Positions 15,914 through 23,839 of a DNA stretch of 29,293 nucleotides are shown here, piece by piece; the stretch's first letter is position 1, and each line of letters opens with the position of its first letter. Under the pieces are notes generated by a model. The model worked only from the letters and a program-made list of their open reading frames with translations. It was not told the origin of the DNA and searched no databases. A program made the translations under genes and the position numbers. Source of the DNA: CAZGTQ01 sp964528575 (GTDB taxonomy: Bacteria; Planctomycetota; UBA1135; GCA-002686595); contig CAZGTQ010000063.1 in assembly GCA_964528575.1 (NCBI GenBank), forward strand, positions 1 to 29,293. Direction: 5' to 3'.

Positions 15914-16917
15914 GTCGTCGCTCCTCCTCGCACCGGATCCGGTCGGCCCGACAGGCTAACCGCTGCGGGGACGCGCGCGGCCTCTTCGAGCGCCGCGATC
16001 ATGCGCTCCAGCGCCGTGTCCGGCATGCCGCGCTCGATGATCACCGCGCGCACGCCGCGCACGCCCGCGGGACGGCGCTCGAGGCGCCGCGGCGGCGAGA
16101 GGGAGCGACCCGCCGCTTGCAAGATCCAGACGTCGCCGCTCGCGCGGCATTCGACCAGCGCCTTGATGCGCAGGAGCCGCGGTCCGTCGAGCTGGGTGAC
16201 GAGCCGCAGCCAGAGTTGGACCGCGTCGACGTCGGCCGGCTCGTCCGTCGAGACCGCGCGGGTGCGGAACGCGCGCGGCGCGCGGTGGTGCAGCCAGGCG
16301 CGCGCGTCGGCCGCGTCGCGTAGCCGGGCGAGCGGCGCCGCGGCGAACGCCCACGCGGCGTCGACCCGCCCGTGCGGCGCCTCGCGGACCTCGCGCCCGG
16401 GAGCCGCGCTCTCCAGCCGCGCGCGCACCGTCGCGATCCGCTGCGGCACGAGGTCGGTCTTCGTCAGCGCGACGCGGTCGGCGAACTCGAGCTGCGCGGC
16501 GAGCTCGGGCTGCTCGTCGAGCAGCTCCTCGGCGCGCGCGCAGTCGACGACGGCGAGGACGCCGCCCAGACGCACGAGCGAGCGCAGCCGCGGGTCGCTC
16601 GCCAGACCGTCGAGGATCGGCGCGGGGTCGGCGAGGCCCGTCGTCTCGAGCACGATCCGCGTCGGCTGGCGCGCCGCGACGCGCGCGATCGCCGCGCCGA
16701 GCTCGTCGCGCAGCGTGCAGCACACGCAGCCGGAGGGGAGCATGAGCAGGTCGTCGTCGACGCGCTCGAGCAGGTGGCCGTCGATCGGCAGGTCGCCGAC
16801 CTCGTTGACGAGCACGGCGATCCGCTCGCCGCCCGGCGCGCGCAAGAGGTGCGCGAGCAAGCTCGTCTTGCCGCTGCCGAGGAAGCCCGTCAGGACGTGC
16901 AGCGGGATCGGTACCAT
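15910..16917 (-). CDS. CobW/G3E family GTPase (metallochaperone)
   Basis: A 335-residue G3E P-loop GTPase. Walker A GFLGSGKTS is at 11-19, the metal-binding CVCC at 64-67 in PSGCVCCTLRDEL, and LTKTDLV is the guanine-specificity motif. A C-terminal CobW_C-like domain begins at about 230 ('LWLRLVTQLDGPRLLRIKALVEC'). Such proteins load zinc or cobalt into client enzymes. The client is not shown; the divergently overlapping metal-dependent amidohydrolase is an obvious candidate (inference). ATG 16917 is chosen because GGGGA sits 11 bases before it; ATG 16926 would add three residues. It begins the operon with bcp and the cyclase gene. Confidence 0.85.
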   Translation of the reverse strand: MVPIPLHVLTGFLGSGKTSLLAHLLRAPGGERIAVLVNEVGDLPIDGHLLERVDDDLLMLPSGCVCCTLRDELGAAIARVAARQPTRIVLETTGLADPAPILDGLASDPRLRSLVRLGGVLAVVDCARAEELLDEQPELAAQLEFADRVALTKTDLVPQRIATVRARLESAAPGREVREAPHGRVDAAWAFAAAPLARLRDAADARAWLHHRAPRAFRTRAVSTDEPADVDAVQLWLRLVTQLDGPRLLRIKALVECRASGDVWILQAAGRSLSPPRRLERRPAGVRGVRAVIIERGMPDTALERMIAALEEAARVPAAVSLSGRPDPVRGGATT

Positions 16918-17773
16918 GCGCGCCATGTTCCCCGAGCGGTTGATCGACGTCCACGTCCACCTCAACAACTACCACGAGACGACGCGCGCGCCGACGATGG
17001 CGAAGGTCCAGGACCTCTTCGACAAGATGGAGGAGGTCGGCGTCGACCACGCCATCGTCATCACCTCGTACCGGGTCGACATGGACCGGCCGAGCGCGGA
17101 GGAGCTCGTCGCCGTGCTCGAGGCGGACCCGCGCGTGACGGTCGTCGAGGGCCTGCGCTGGCGCGGCGAGGAGCGCACCGACCTGTTCTCGTTCGAGGAG
17201 CGCATCCGCGACGGGATCGTCAAAGGGATCAAGCTCTATCCGGGTTACGACCATTACCCGATCAACGATCCCTCGCTCGAGAGCATCTTCCGCATCGCCG
17301 CGAAACACGACGTCCCGGTCATGATCCACACGGGCGACACGTACGCGAAGACGGCGAAGGTGCGTATGGCGCACCCTCTGCTGGTCGACGACGTCGCCGT
17401 CGACTATCCCGACGTCAAGTTCGTCATGTGCCACCTCGGCAACCCGTGGTTCCAGGACGCGGCCGAGGTGCTCTACAAGAACGACAACGTGTACGCCGAC
17501 ATCTCCGGACTGACGCTCGGCGACTTCAGCTACGAATTCGAGCGCTACGTCGCCATGCGTTTGAAGGAGATGATCACGTACATGGGCGACCCGGGGAAGC
17601 AGCTCCTGTACGGAAGCGACTGGCCGCTCGTCGGCATGAAGCCGTACGTCAAGCTGCTCCGCGAGCTCGAGTTCCAGCCCGAGGACCTCGAGAACATCGC
17701 GTGGCGTTCGGCGTCGCAGCTCTTCAAGATCGACGTGGAGACGATCCCGACGAAGCGCGGCGGCCGCGCGTAG
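16916..17773 (+). CDS. Amidohydrolase family 2 (TIM-barrel metal hydrolase)
   Basis: A 285-residue amidohydrolase of the ACMSD/uronate-isomerase-like group 2. Metal and active-site motifs: DVHVHLN (H13, H15), 'GIKLYPGYDHYPIND', MIHTGDTY, MCHLGNPWF and YGSDWPL with the catalytic Asp. The substrate is unknown; these enzymes act on C-C or C-N bonds of carboxylated compounds. ATG 16916 has GGGA eight bases upstream; ATG 16925 is also possible. With either, the 5' end overlaps or abuts the start of the opposite-strand CobW GTPase gene, leaving no spacer for promoters. Confidence 0.88.
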   Translation: MRAMFPERLIDVHVHLNNYHETTRAPTMAKVQDLFDKMEEVGVDHAIVITSYRVDMDRPSAEELVAVLEADPRVTVVEGLRWRGEERTDLFSFEERIRDGIVKGIKLYPGYDHYPINDPSLESIFRIAAKHDVPVMIHTGDTYAKTAKVRMAHPLLVDDVAVDYPDVKFVMCHLGNPWFQDAAEVLYKNDNVYADISGLTLGDFSYEFERYVAMRLKEMITYMGDPGKQLLYGSDWPLVGMKPYVKLLRELEFQPEDLENIAWRSASQLFKIDVETIPTKRGGRA

Positions 17774-17785
17774 CTCCTCCCGCGC

Positions 17786-19378
17786 TCACGAGCTGCACGA
17801 GAGCATCGAGCAGCCCGGACGTTCGCGCGCCCACTCCGGGCGGCGCGCGAACCACTTCGCGCGCTCGGGTTGCTCGTCGTAGGGCCTGCGCAACAGATCG
17901 AGCAGCTCCGCGACGACCGACGGGTCGCCCTTCGCCGCCGCGTCGATCGCGAGTTGCGCCATCCAATTGCGCAGCACGTACTTCGGGTTCGTCGCGTGCA
18001 TGCGCGCGCGCCGCTCGTCGGCGCTCGAGCCGTCGGCGCGGACGCGCTCGCGGTACGTCGCGAACCAACCCTCGATCCGCGCGCGCACGTCGCCGGCGAG
18101 CTCCTCCGGCGCGTAATACGCCTCGTGCAGCGCCGGCGTGATCCCGTCGCCGTCGTCGGCGAGCGCGCGGAAGAAGATCGTCATGTCGGTCTCGGTGAGC
18201 TGGAGCACCTCGACGAGCTCGGCGAGGAGCGGCTCGTCGGTCGCCGGCTCGAACGCGCGCAGACCGAGCTTCGCAGCCATCGTCGCGCGCCAGCGGCCGC
18301 GATAGAGCTCGGGGAACTCGTCGATCGCCTCGCGCAGCGGCTCGACCGCGCCGGTGAGCGGGACGATCGCGTTCGCGAGGCACGCGAGGTTCCAGTACGC
18401 GATCTCGGGCTGCGCGCCGAACCGATAACGGCGCCCGTACGCGTCGGTCGTGTTCGGCGTCCAGCCGGGGTCGTAGCCCTCGAGCCAGCCGTACGGCCCG
18501 TAGTCGATCGTCTCGCCGAGGATCGACATGTTGTCGGTGTTCATCACGCCGTGGACGAAACCGACACGCATCCAGTGCACGACCATCTCGGCGGTGCGCC
18601 GCGCGACCTCGCGGAACCACGCGACGTAATCGCCCGGCGCGATCGCCGCGTGCGGTCCGCGCGCCGACAGGAGCTCGGGGTAGTCGTGGCGCAGCGTGAA
18701 GTCGGCGAGCGCGCGCAGGAGCGTCTCGTCGCGCCGCGCCGCCTGGATCTCGAAGCTCCCGAAGCGCACGAACGAGCGCGCGACGCGGCACACGATCGCT
18801 CCCGGCTCGTCCTCGAGTCGGCCGTCGTAGAACATGTCGCGCGTCACGGCGTCGCCCGTCGTGACGAGGCTCAGCGCGCGCGTGGTCGGCACGCCGAGGT
18901 GGTGCATCGCCTCGCTGCACAGGAACTCGCGCACCGACGAGCGCAGCACCGCGAAACCATCCGCCGAGCGCGAGTACGGCGTCGGGCCCGCTCCCTTGAG
19001 CTGCAGCGTCCAGTGCGCTCCGTCCGTGCCGACGACTTCGCCGAGGTTGATCGCGCGCCCGTCGCCGAGCTGGCCCGCCCAGTGGCCGAACTGATGGCCG
19101 CCGTAGCAGTGCGCGTAGGGGTCCATGCCGGCCAACGGCTCGTTGCCCGCGAAGACGCGCGCGAAACGCTCGCTGCGGCACGCCTCGTCGTCGAGCCCGA
19201 GCAGCGCGGCGACCTCGCGCGAGCAGGCGACGAGCTTCGGCGCGGACGCTCGCACCGGCCGGACGCGCGAGTACGCCGCGCCCGAGACGTCGCGGACGCG
19301 GTTCGTCTCGTCGGGTTCCGCCGGGAGCTCGCGCGTGAAGCGCGCGTCGAAGACGAGGCTGTCGAGCGAGCCGCTCAC
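17786..19378 (-). CDS. selO: Protein adenylyltransferase SelO (YdiU), cysteine form
   Basis: A 530-residue pseudokinase-fold enzyme that AMPylates proteins on Ser/Thr/Tyr, linked to redox stress. It shows CYGGHQFGHWAGQLGDGRA (91-109), LQLKGAGPTPYSRSADG, 'GVMNTDNMSILGETIDYGPYG' and the C-terminal GCSMLSCSS. In eukaryotic SelO, selenocysteine is the third residue from the end; here that position is Cys (TGC), C528, as in most bacteria. GTG 19378 overlaps the upstream DUF1801 stop by 4 bases (GTGA), so the two are cotranscribed. It lies only about 530 bases from a gene with two predicted selenocysteines. Confidence 0.95.
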   Translation of the reverse strand: MSGSLDSLVFDARFTRELPAEPDETNRVRDVSGAAYSRVRPVRASAPKLVACSREVAALLGLDDEACRSERFARVFAGNEPLAGMDPYAHCYGGHQFGHWAGQLGDGRAINLGEVVGTDGAHWTLQLKGAGPTPYSRSADGFAVLRSSVREFLCSEAMHHLGVPTTRALSLVTTGDAVTRDMFYDGRLEDEPGAIVCRVARSFVRFGSFEIQAARRDETLLRALADFTLRHDYPELLSARGPHAAIAPGDYVAWFREVARRTAEMVVHWMRVGFVHGVMNTDNMSILGETIDYGPYGWLEGYDPGWTPNTTDAYGRRYRFGAQPEIAYWNLACLANAIVPLTGAVEPLREAIDEFPELYRGRWRATMAAKLGLRAFEPATDEPLLAELVEVLQLTETDMTIFFRALADDGDGITPALHEAYYAPEELAGDVRARIEGWFATYRERVRADGSSADERRARMHATNPKYVLRNWMAQLAIDAAAKGDPSVVAELLDLLRRPYDEQPERAKWFARRPEWARERPGCSMLSCSS

Positions 19379-19803
19379 CCGCCGCGTTCGTGCTTCTTCA
19401 TGAACGCCACGGACTTCGCCACGAGCTGCTCGAGCACGTCGAGGTCGACGTCGGCGAGGCGCTTCACGTACAGACACGCTTTGCCGGTCTTGTACTTGCC
19501 GAGCTCGTTCATCAGCGCCTCGTGCCCGTCGAAGCCCGACATGACGTAGAGCGTGAGATCGCGCTTGCGCGGCGAAAAACCGGCGAGGAACCAGTCGCCC
19601 TCGCGCCCGCTCTCATAGACGTAGTGGTAGTCGCCGAAGCCGACGATGCTGGGGCCCCACATCTTGGGCTGCGCCTTCGTCACGCGCTTCATCATCTGGA
19701 CGAGCTTCTTGCAATCCTTGCGCCGCTCGTCGTCCTCGACGGCGTCGAGGAACGCGCTCACGCTCGCCGCGGTCTTCTTCGTCTTCAGCTCGTCCTTGGC
19801 CAT
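19375..19803 (-). CDS. DUF1801 (YdhG-like) protein
   Basis: A 142-residue cytoplasmic protein with a Lys-rich N-terminus, then 'SVSAFLDAVEDDERRKDCKKLVQMMKRVT', 'PKMWGPSIVGFGDYHYVYESGREGDWFLAGFSPRKRDLTLYVMSGFDG' and 'GKACLYVKRLADVD'. This is the DUF1801 pattern; members have no firmly established biochemical role. ATG 19803 has a strong AGGAGG site. Upstream a GCTACGCT box could be the -10 element of this gene and the coupled selO. Confidence 0.9.
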   Translation of the reverse strand: MAKDELKTKKTAASVSAFLDAVEDDERRKDCKKLVQMMKRVTKAQPKMWGPSIVGFGDYHYVYESGREGDWFLAGFSPRKRDLTLYVMSGFDGHEALMNELGKYKTGKACLYVKRLADVDLDVLEQLVAKSVAFMKKHERGG

Positions 19804-19823
19804 CGCGGAGTCCTCCTGGCGTG

Positions 19824-19829
19824 AGCGTA
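19824..19829 (-). promoter_or_regulatory. Possible -10 box (TACGCT) for DUF1801-selO
   Basis: On the minus strand GCTACGCT lies 20 bases before the ATG at 19803, with the AGGAGG site between them. The same octamer precedes the UPFC selenoprotein gene. No clear -35 box is seen. Confidence 0.35.
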
Positions 19830-19911
19830 GCCCCTCTGCGCGTGCCGCCCCATGGACAAATCGCGGCCGCTGGGAGATGCTCGGCGGCCACCCTGCTCTG
19901 GAGATCTCGCC

Positions 19912-22626
19912 ATGCAGAGGAAGTCGTTCGCTCTCGTGGTCGGCGCGCTCGCGTCGACCGTCGCCCTTCCCGTCGTCGCGCGCCAGGACTCCCCGGAGCT
20001 CGCGCCGCCCGTGCGACTCGCGGCCGACGGCGAGCCGATCGACGTCGGGCGGCTCTCCGACTACGCGCACGCCGGACCCTGGATCGCGGACGTCGACGGC
20101 GACCGCGACCGCGATCTCCTCGTCGGCGACTTCCCCGGCCATTTCTGGCTCTTCGAGAACGCCGGGACCGACGCGGAGCCGCGCTATGCGTCACGCGGGC
20201 AGCTCGAGGCGGGCGGCGAGGCCGCCAAGACGCCGGTCTACTGATGCATCGCCTCGAGTCCACAGTTCGTGGACTACGACGCGGACGGCACGCTCGACTT
20301 CGTCAGCGGCTCGTACGACCCCGGCGACGTCTATCTGTTCCGCGGCCTCGGCGCCGGGAAGTACGCGCACCGCGAGCGGCTCGAGGACGAGCACGGGCTG
20401 CCGCTCGTGCATCATCCCGCCGAGCTGGCGGAGTACGGGCGGTTGAAGCGGAGCGACCCTGCGATGTCCGATCGCAAGACGCTGATGGCGATGGTCGCCT
20501 CGTTCGGGAGCTGGCCGGCGCCGGTCGACTGGGACGGCGACGGCGACCTCGACATGTTGATCGGCAGCTTCGGCGGCGCTCTGTTCCTGCGCACCAACGT
20601 CGGCACGCGCGCCGAGCCGAAGTACGCGGGCGAGAGCGAGCCGGTCGAGGCCGACGGCGAGCCGCTGCGCGTGAACGCGCACGCGAACCCCGTGGTCGCG
20701 GATTGGGACGGCGACGGCCTGTGGGACCTCGTCGTGTCCGCCGGCGACGGGAGCGTGGGCTGGTACCGCAACGAAGGCACGGCGCGCGCTCCGCGCCTGG
20801 GCGCGCGGCGACCGCTGGTCGCGGCGAAGTCGAAGAACAAATTCCTGACGCAGTACCTCGCGCCCGGCGAGGAGCCCGCGCCCGGCGCGCGCGCGCAGAT
20901 CTGCGTCACCGACTACGACGGCGACGGCGCGCTCGACCTCTTGCTCGGCGACTACTCCGACGTCGTGCGCCTGCGCGCGCTCGACGCGACGGAGCGGGCG
21001 GAGCTCGACGCGCTCTTGCGCGAGCAGGCCGAGCTCGAGGAGCGCCTGTGGAGCGACGCGCTCGACGAGGCGGCGCAAGAGGCGGCGTCGAAGCGCCTCG
21101 AGGCGCTGTCCGAGGAGGTCGCGGCGTACCACGACCCGGCGCGGGAGCCGCGCACGTGCAGCTTCGTCTGGCTCTACCGGCGCGTGCCGGGCGTCGAGGG
21201 CGCCGGCGTGGTGTCGCCCGCCGAGCGCACGGTGACCGCTGCGGCCGCGAGCCAGAGTGGCCCGGTGCTCGTCGACGCGTTCCTCGAGCGCGACGCGGAG
21301 CAGACGCTCTACACGCTGCGCGTCGAGCTCGAGATGCGCGACGGCTGGCACGTGTACGCGTCGGTGCCGAAGGGCGGGCACGAGCCGGAGACGAGCATCG
21401 GCCTGCGGCTGCCCGAGGGCGTCGAGACGGCCGGCGCCTGGGAGCGGCCGGCGGGGATCGCTTCGCGCGACGATCCGCGCACGCGCGTCTACGAGGGCGT
21501 GGTGACGTTCACGCGCGCGCTGCGCGTGGCGGCGGGCGCGACGGGCGCGATCGGCGTCGACGTGCACTACATGGCGTGCGACGCGGACGGGTGCCTGCCG
21601 CCGACGACGGCGAGCGTGTCGCTCGCGCTGCCGGCGGAGGACGGCGGCGAGTCGGACGCGGCGGACGAGGCGCTCGGCGCGCTCGTCGCCGAGCACGAGG
21701 CGAGCGAGCTCGGCTACGTCGAGAGCTACGCCGCGTTCCGCCCGCGCTTCGAGGCATTCGCGCAGGCGCAGCGCGGGACGGAGGCGGAGGTCACGGCGCT
21801 GCTCTGGCTGTTGAACCAGTCGTGGTGGCTGCACGAAGAGGGAAAGATGGAGACGACGGCGCAGGCGATCGCCGACGACCTGTTGGCGCGCCACGCGGAT
21901 TCGCCGCAGCTCGGCAGGATCGCCGAGACGGACTACGTGCTCGCGAGGTCTGCGCGCGCGCCCGCGTTCGAGCGGCTGCTCGAGTCGCCGCACGCCCGGG
22001 TGCGCGCCGCCGCGCACCTGGGTCTCGCGAAGCTCGACCCGCCGGCTCCCGGCTGGCGCGCATCGGGCGCGAGCGCGGAGGAGGCGCACCCCCACCTCGC
22101 GGCGCTCGTCGCCGAGTACGCGGACGTGCCGCATCGGGCGACGACGTACGGCGCGATCGCGCGCGCGTACCTCGACGTGCACACGAACGCGGAGCTCGCC
22201 GTCGGCGCGCTCGCTCCCGAGATGGAGGGTGCCGACGAGAACGGGGCGCCGATGAAGCTCTCCGACTTCCGCGGCCGGGTGGTGCTGCTCGACTTCTGGG
22301 GCGACTGGTGAGGCCCATGCCGGGCGATGTACCCGGAGGAGCGAGCGCTCGTGAAGCGCTACGAAGAGAGCGAGCTCGCGATCGTCGGCGTCAACAGCGA
22401 CGAGACGCGCGAGAAGCTGCTGCGCGTGATGGCGCAGAACGAGCTGACGTGGCGCTCGTTCTTCGACGGCGGCGGAACGGACGGCCCGATCGCGACGCGC
22501 TGGCGCGTCACCGGCTGGCCGACGGTGTACCTGCTCGACGCGCACGGCGTGATCCGCGCAATCGACCCGCGAGACCTGGACGCGGAGATCGCGAAGCTGG
22601 TCGAGGAGCTGCGGGCGGGGAGGTAG
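19912..22626 (+). CDS. Exported FG-GAP / DsbD-alpha-like / thioredoxin protein with two predicted selenocysteines
   Basis: A single frame of 905 codons read through TGA at codons 111 and 800. Residues 1-22 are a signal peptide. About 40-355 contain FG-GAP repeats (WIADVDGDRDRDLLVGD, VDYDADGTLDFVSGS, VDWDGDGDLDMLIGS) with the Sec-Cys pair in YUCIASSPQF. A helical stretch follows at 360-410. About 450-576 resembles the DsbD N-terminal domain, with C556 and C561 in MACDADGCLPP. A TlpA/ResA-like thioredoxin domain covers about 758-904, with WUGPC (U800, C803) and cis-Pro P870 in GWPT. Frame, repeat spacing and domain order are continuous across both TGAs, and each has a hairpin downstream. ATG 19912 has GGAGAT upstream. 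The inferred role is periplasmic thiol/selenol electron transfer; the substrate is unknown. Standard gene calling would break it into three pieces. Confidence 0.88.
20242..20244 (+). other. Recoded TGA, predicted selenocysteine U111 (YUC motif)
   Basis: TGA directly followed by TGC (Cys) in the frame of the FG-GAP region. The sequence after it (SSPQFVDYDADG) continues the repeat in register, which a true stop would not. A Sec-Cys neighbour pair can form a selenenylsulfide. Confidence 0.85.
20257..20275 (+). promoter_or_regulatory. bSECIS-like hairpin after U111
   Basis: A perfect 7-bp stem (AGTCCAC/GTGGACT) closes a 5-base loop AGTTC with G at its second position. The loop begins 19 bases after the TGA, almost the spacing in E. 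coli fdhF (18). Confidence 0.75.
22309..22311 (+). other. Recoded TGA, predicted selenocysteine U800 (WUGPC)
   Basis: TGA sits exactly at the first active-site cysteine of a thioredoxin motif: WUGPC instead of WCGPC. It is preceded by VVLLDFWGDW and followed by CRAMYPEE. Confidence 0.93.
22320..22336 (+). promoter_or_regulatory. bSECIS-like hairpin after U800
   Basis: A 5-bp GC stem (CCGGG/CCCGG) closes a 7-base loop CGATGTA with G at its second position. The loop begins 13 bases after the TGA, the shortest distance of the four. Confidence 0.55.
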
Positions 22627-22781
22627 AGGGGGGGGCCGGCTTCTCGCGCGCGCGCGCATAGGCCATCCCGAACCCCCGCCCACCCGGTGTGGGGGGTACC
22701 GCTCCAGAGCGCGCTCGGTTGCCCCCCATCCACGATCTTCTTCACCCGTCGATCGCCCCTCGCGCTGCTACGCTCCTGCCC
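22627..22781. other. Spacer between the two selenoprotein genes
   Basis: 155 bases with no credible gene. It holds a GC hairpin around 22675-22696 (CCCAC/GTGGG core, loop CCGGT) lacking a T-run, so it is at most a weak terminator, and a GCTACGCT promoter-like box near the downstream start. Confidence 0.5.
22769..22774 (+). promoter_or_regulatory. Possible leaderless -10 box (TACGCT)
   Basis: GCTACGCT ends 7 bases before ATG 22782, so a transcript from it would start at the start codon. No Shine-Dalgarno sequence is visible before this gene, which agrees. Confidence 0.4.
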
Positions 22782-23264
22782 ATGAAGCTGCACCTCGCCC
22801 TCCTGCTCGGCGCCGCGTTCGCCCTGTCCGCCTCGTGCGACTCCAGCGAGCCGGGACCAGCCGCCACGCCCCCGAGCTCCGAGCCCGCCGCGACCGCGAC
22901 CGCCGAGCCGGCCGCTCCGTCCGCGGACGTCGCCGACGCCGCCCCCGACGAGCCCGCCGCCCCCGGCGCGCTCCCCGAGATCCGCTACTACATGATCGCG
23001 GACACCTGACCCTTCTGCGTCAAGGTCGAGCGCGCCGTGCGCGAGCTCGCGAGCGAGTACGAGGGTCGAGTGCAGTTCAACGTCATCCCGGCCGAGGAGA
23101 CGGCCGCGCGTACCGACGAGATCGCCGAATTCGGGTTCACCGCGTTGAAGCACGGTCTCGTCGGTTTCGCCGCGGACGGCGACGTCGTCGTGAAGCTCCC
23201 CGGCCACGAGTACGGCAAGCCGGAGATCGTCGACGCCGCGGAGAAGGTGCTCGCGGGGTCATGA
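22782..23264 (+). CDS. Thioredoxin-like lipoprotein with predicted selenocysteine (UPFC)
   Basis: 160 residues read through TGA at codon 76. An N-terminal lipoprotein signal ends in LSASC, followed by a 45-residue Ala/Pro/Glu-rich tether. The domain then starts EIRYYMIADT-U-PFC, a U-x-x-C redox motif placed right after the first beta strand as in thioredoxin folds, then a helix (VKVERAVRELASEY) and strand (VQFNVIPAEE). No clear cis-Pro is visible; the equivalent region is LKHGLVGFAADG, with His-Gly. It should sit outside the cytoplasm, membrane-anchored, and follows the two-Sec thioredoxin-like protein by 155 bases, so partnership is plausible (inference). The stop converges with the ybaK stop. 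A TGA-terminated reading would leave a lipoprotein with no domain. Confidence 0.87.
23007..23009 (+). other. Recoded TGA, predicted selenocysteine U76 (UPFC)
   Basis: In-frame TGA at the first position of a U-x-x-C motif. Downstream residues form a sensible thioredoxin-like helix and strand in the same frame up to a normal TGA stop at 23262. Confidence 0.88.
23028..23048 (+). promoter_or_regulatory. bSECIS-like hairpin after U76
   Basis: A CGCGC/GCGCG 5-bp stem with loop CGT (G second) is extended by GAG/CTC across a 2-base bulge. The loop begins 26 bases after the TGA, inside the range known for bacterial SECIS elements. Confidence 0.6.
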
Positions 23265-23759
23265 GGACGCCAGCCCCTCCACCAGCGTCGCCTGCGCGAG
23301 CGTGAGCAGGTCGGCCGGCGCGAGCTCGATCTGCACGCCGCGGCGGCCGGCGCTGACCCAGATCGTCTCGTGCGCCGCGATCGTCGCGTCGGCGTACGTC
23401 GCGAGGTGGCGCGCGTGGCCGAGCGGGCTGATCGCGCCGACGACGTAGCCGGTCGCGCGCTCCGCGGCAGCGGCGCCGGCGAGCGCGGCGCGGCGGCCGC
23501 CGGCGGCGCGCGCGAGCACTTTCGGCGCGAGGCGGCGGTCGCAGGGGACGAGCGCGGCGACCAGCCGCTCGTCCACCGTCGCCACGAGCGTCTTGAAGAG
23601 CCGCTCCGCCGGCACGCCGAGCGCTGCCGCGACCGACTCGCCGTACGTCCGCTCGTCCGTGGCGAGCGGCGGGACCGCGTGCACGACGTGGCGCACGCCG
23701 CGCTCGGCGAGCAACGCCAACGCCGGCGTGCTGCGCGGCGCTCGACGTCGTTCAGCCAC
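23259..23759 (-). CDS. ybaK: YbaK/EbsC family aminoacyl-tRNA deacylase
   Basis: A 166-residue protein of the YbaK family, which removes wrongly attached cysteine or other residues from tRNA(Pro). It shows YGESVAAALGVPAERLFKTLVATVDERLVAALVP, the conserved family K in FKTL, then 'GYVVGAISPLGHARHLATYAD' (GGISPLG-like signature) and a final 'ISAGRRGVQIELAP'-like stretch. Start GTG 23759 is tentative. Its stop overlaps the end of the UPFC selenoprotein gene on the opposite strand. Its link to Cys/Sec editing on tRNA is only suggestive. Confidence 0.88.
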   Translation of the reverse strand: MAERRRAPRSTPALALLAERGVRHVVHAVPPLATDERTYGESVAAALGVPAERLFKTLVATVDERLVAALVPCDRRLAPKVLARAAGGRRAALAGAAAAERATGYVVGAISPLGHARHLATYADATIAAHETIWVSAGRRGVQIELAPADLLTLAQATLVEGLASS

Positions 23760-23839
23760 CGATCACGGCGCGCACCGCCTCGAACCACACAGTGCGCTCG
23801 TTGTTGCGCAGGCTCGGGAGGGCTTTCGCGCGCACGGCC

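Noticed and set aside
19821..22661. 946-codon uninterrupted plus-strand frame covering the two-Sec gene
   Set aside because: It has no internal stops but is an Arg/Ala-rich alternative frame without domains; the frame with two TGAs carries the signal peptide, FG-GAP, DsbD-like and thioredoxin motifs.
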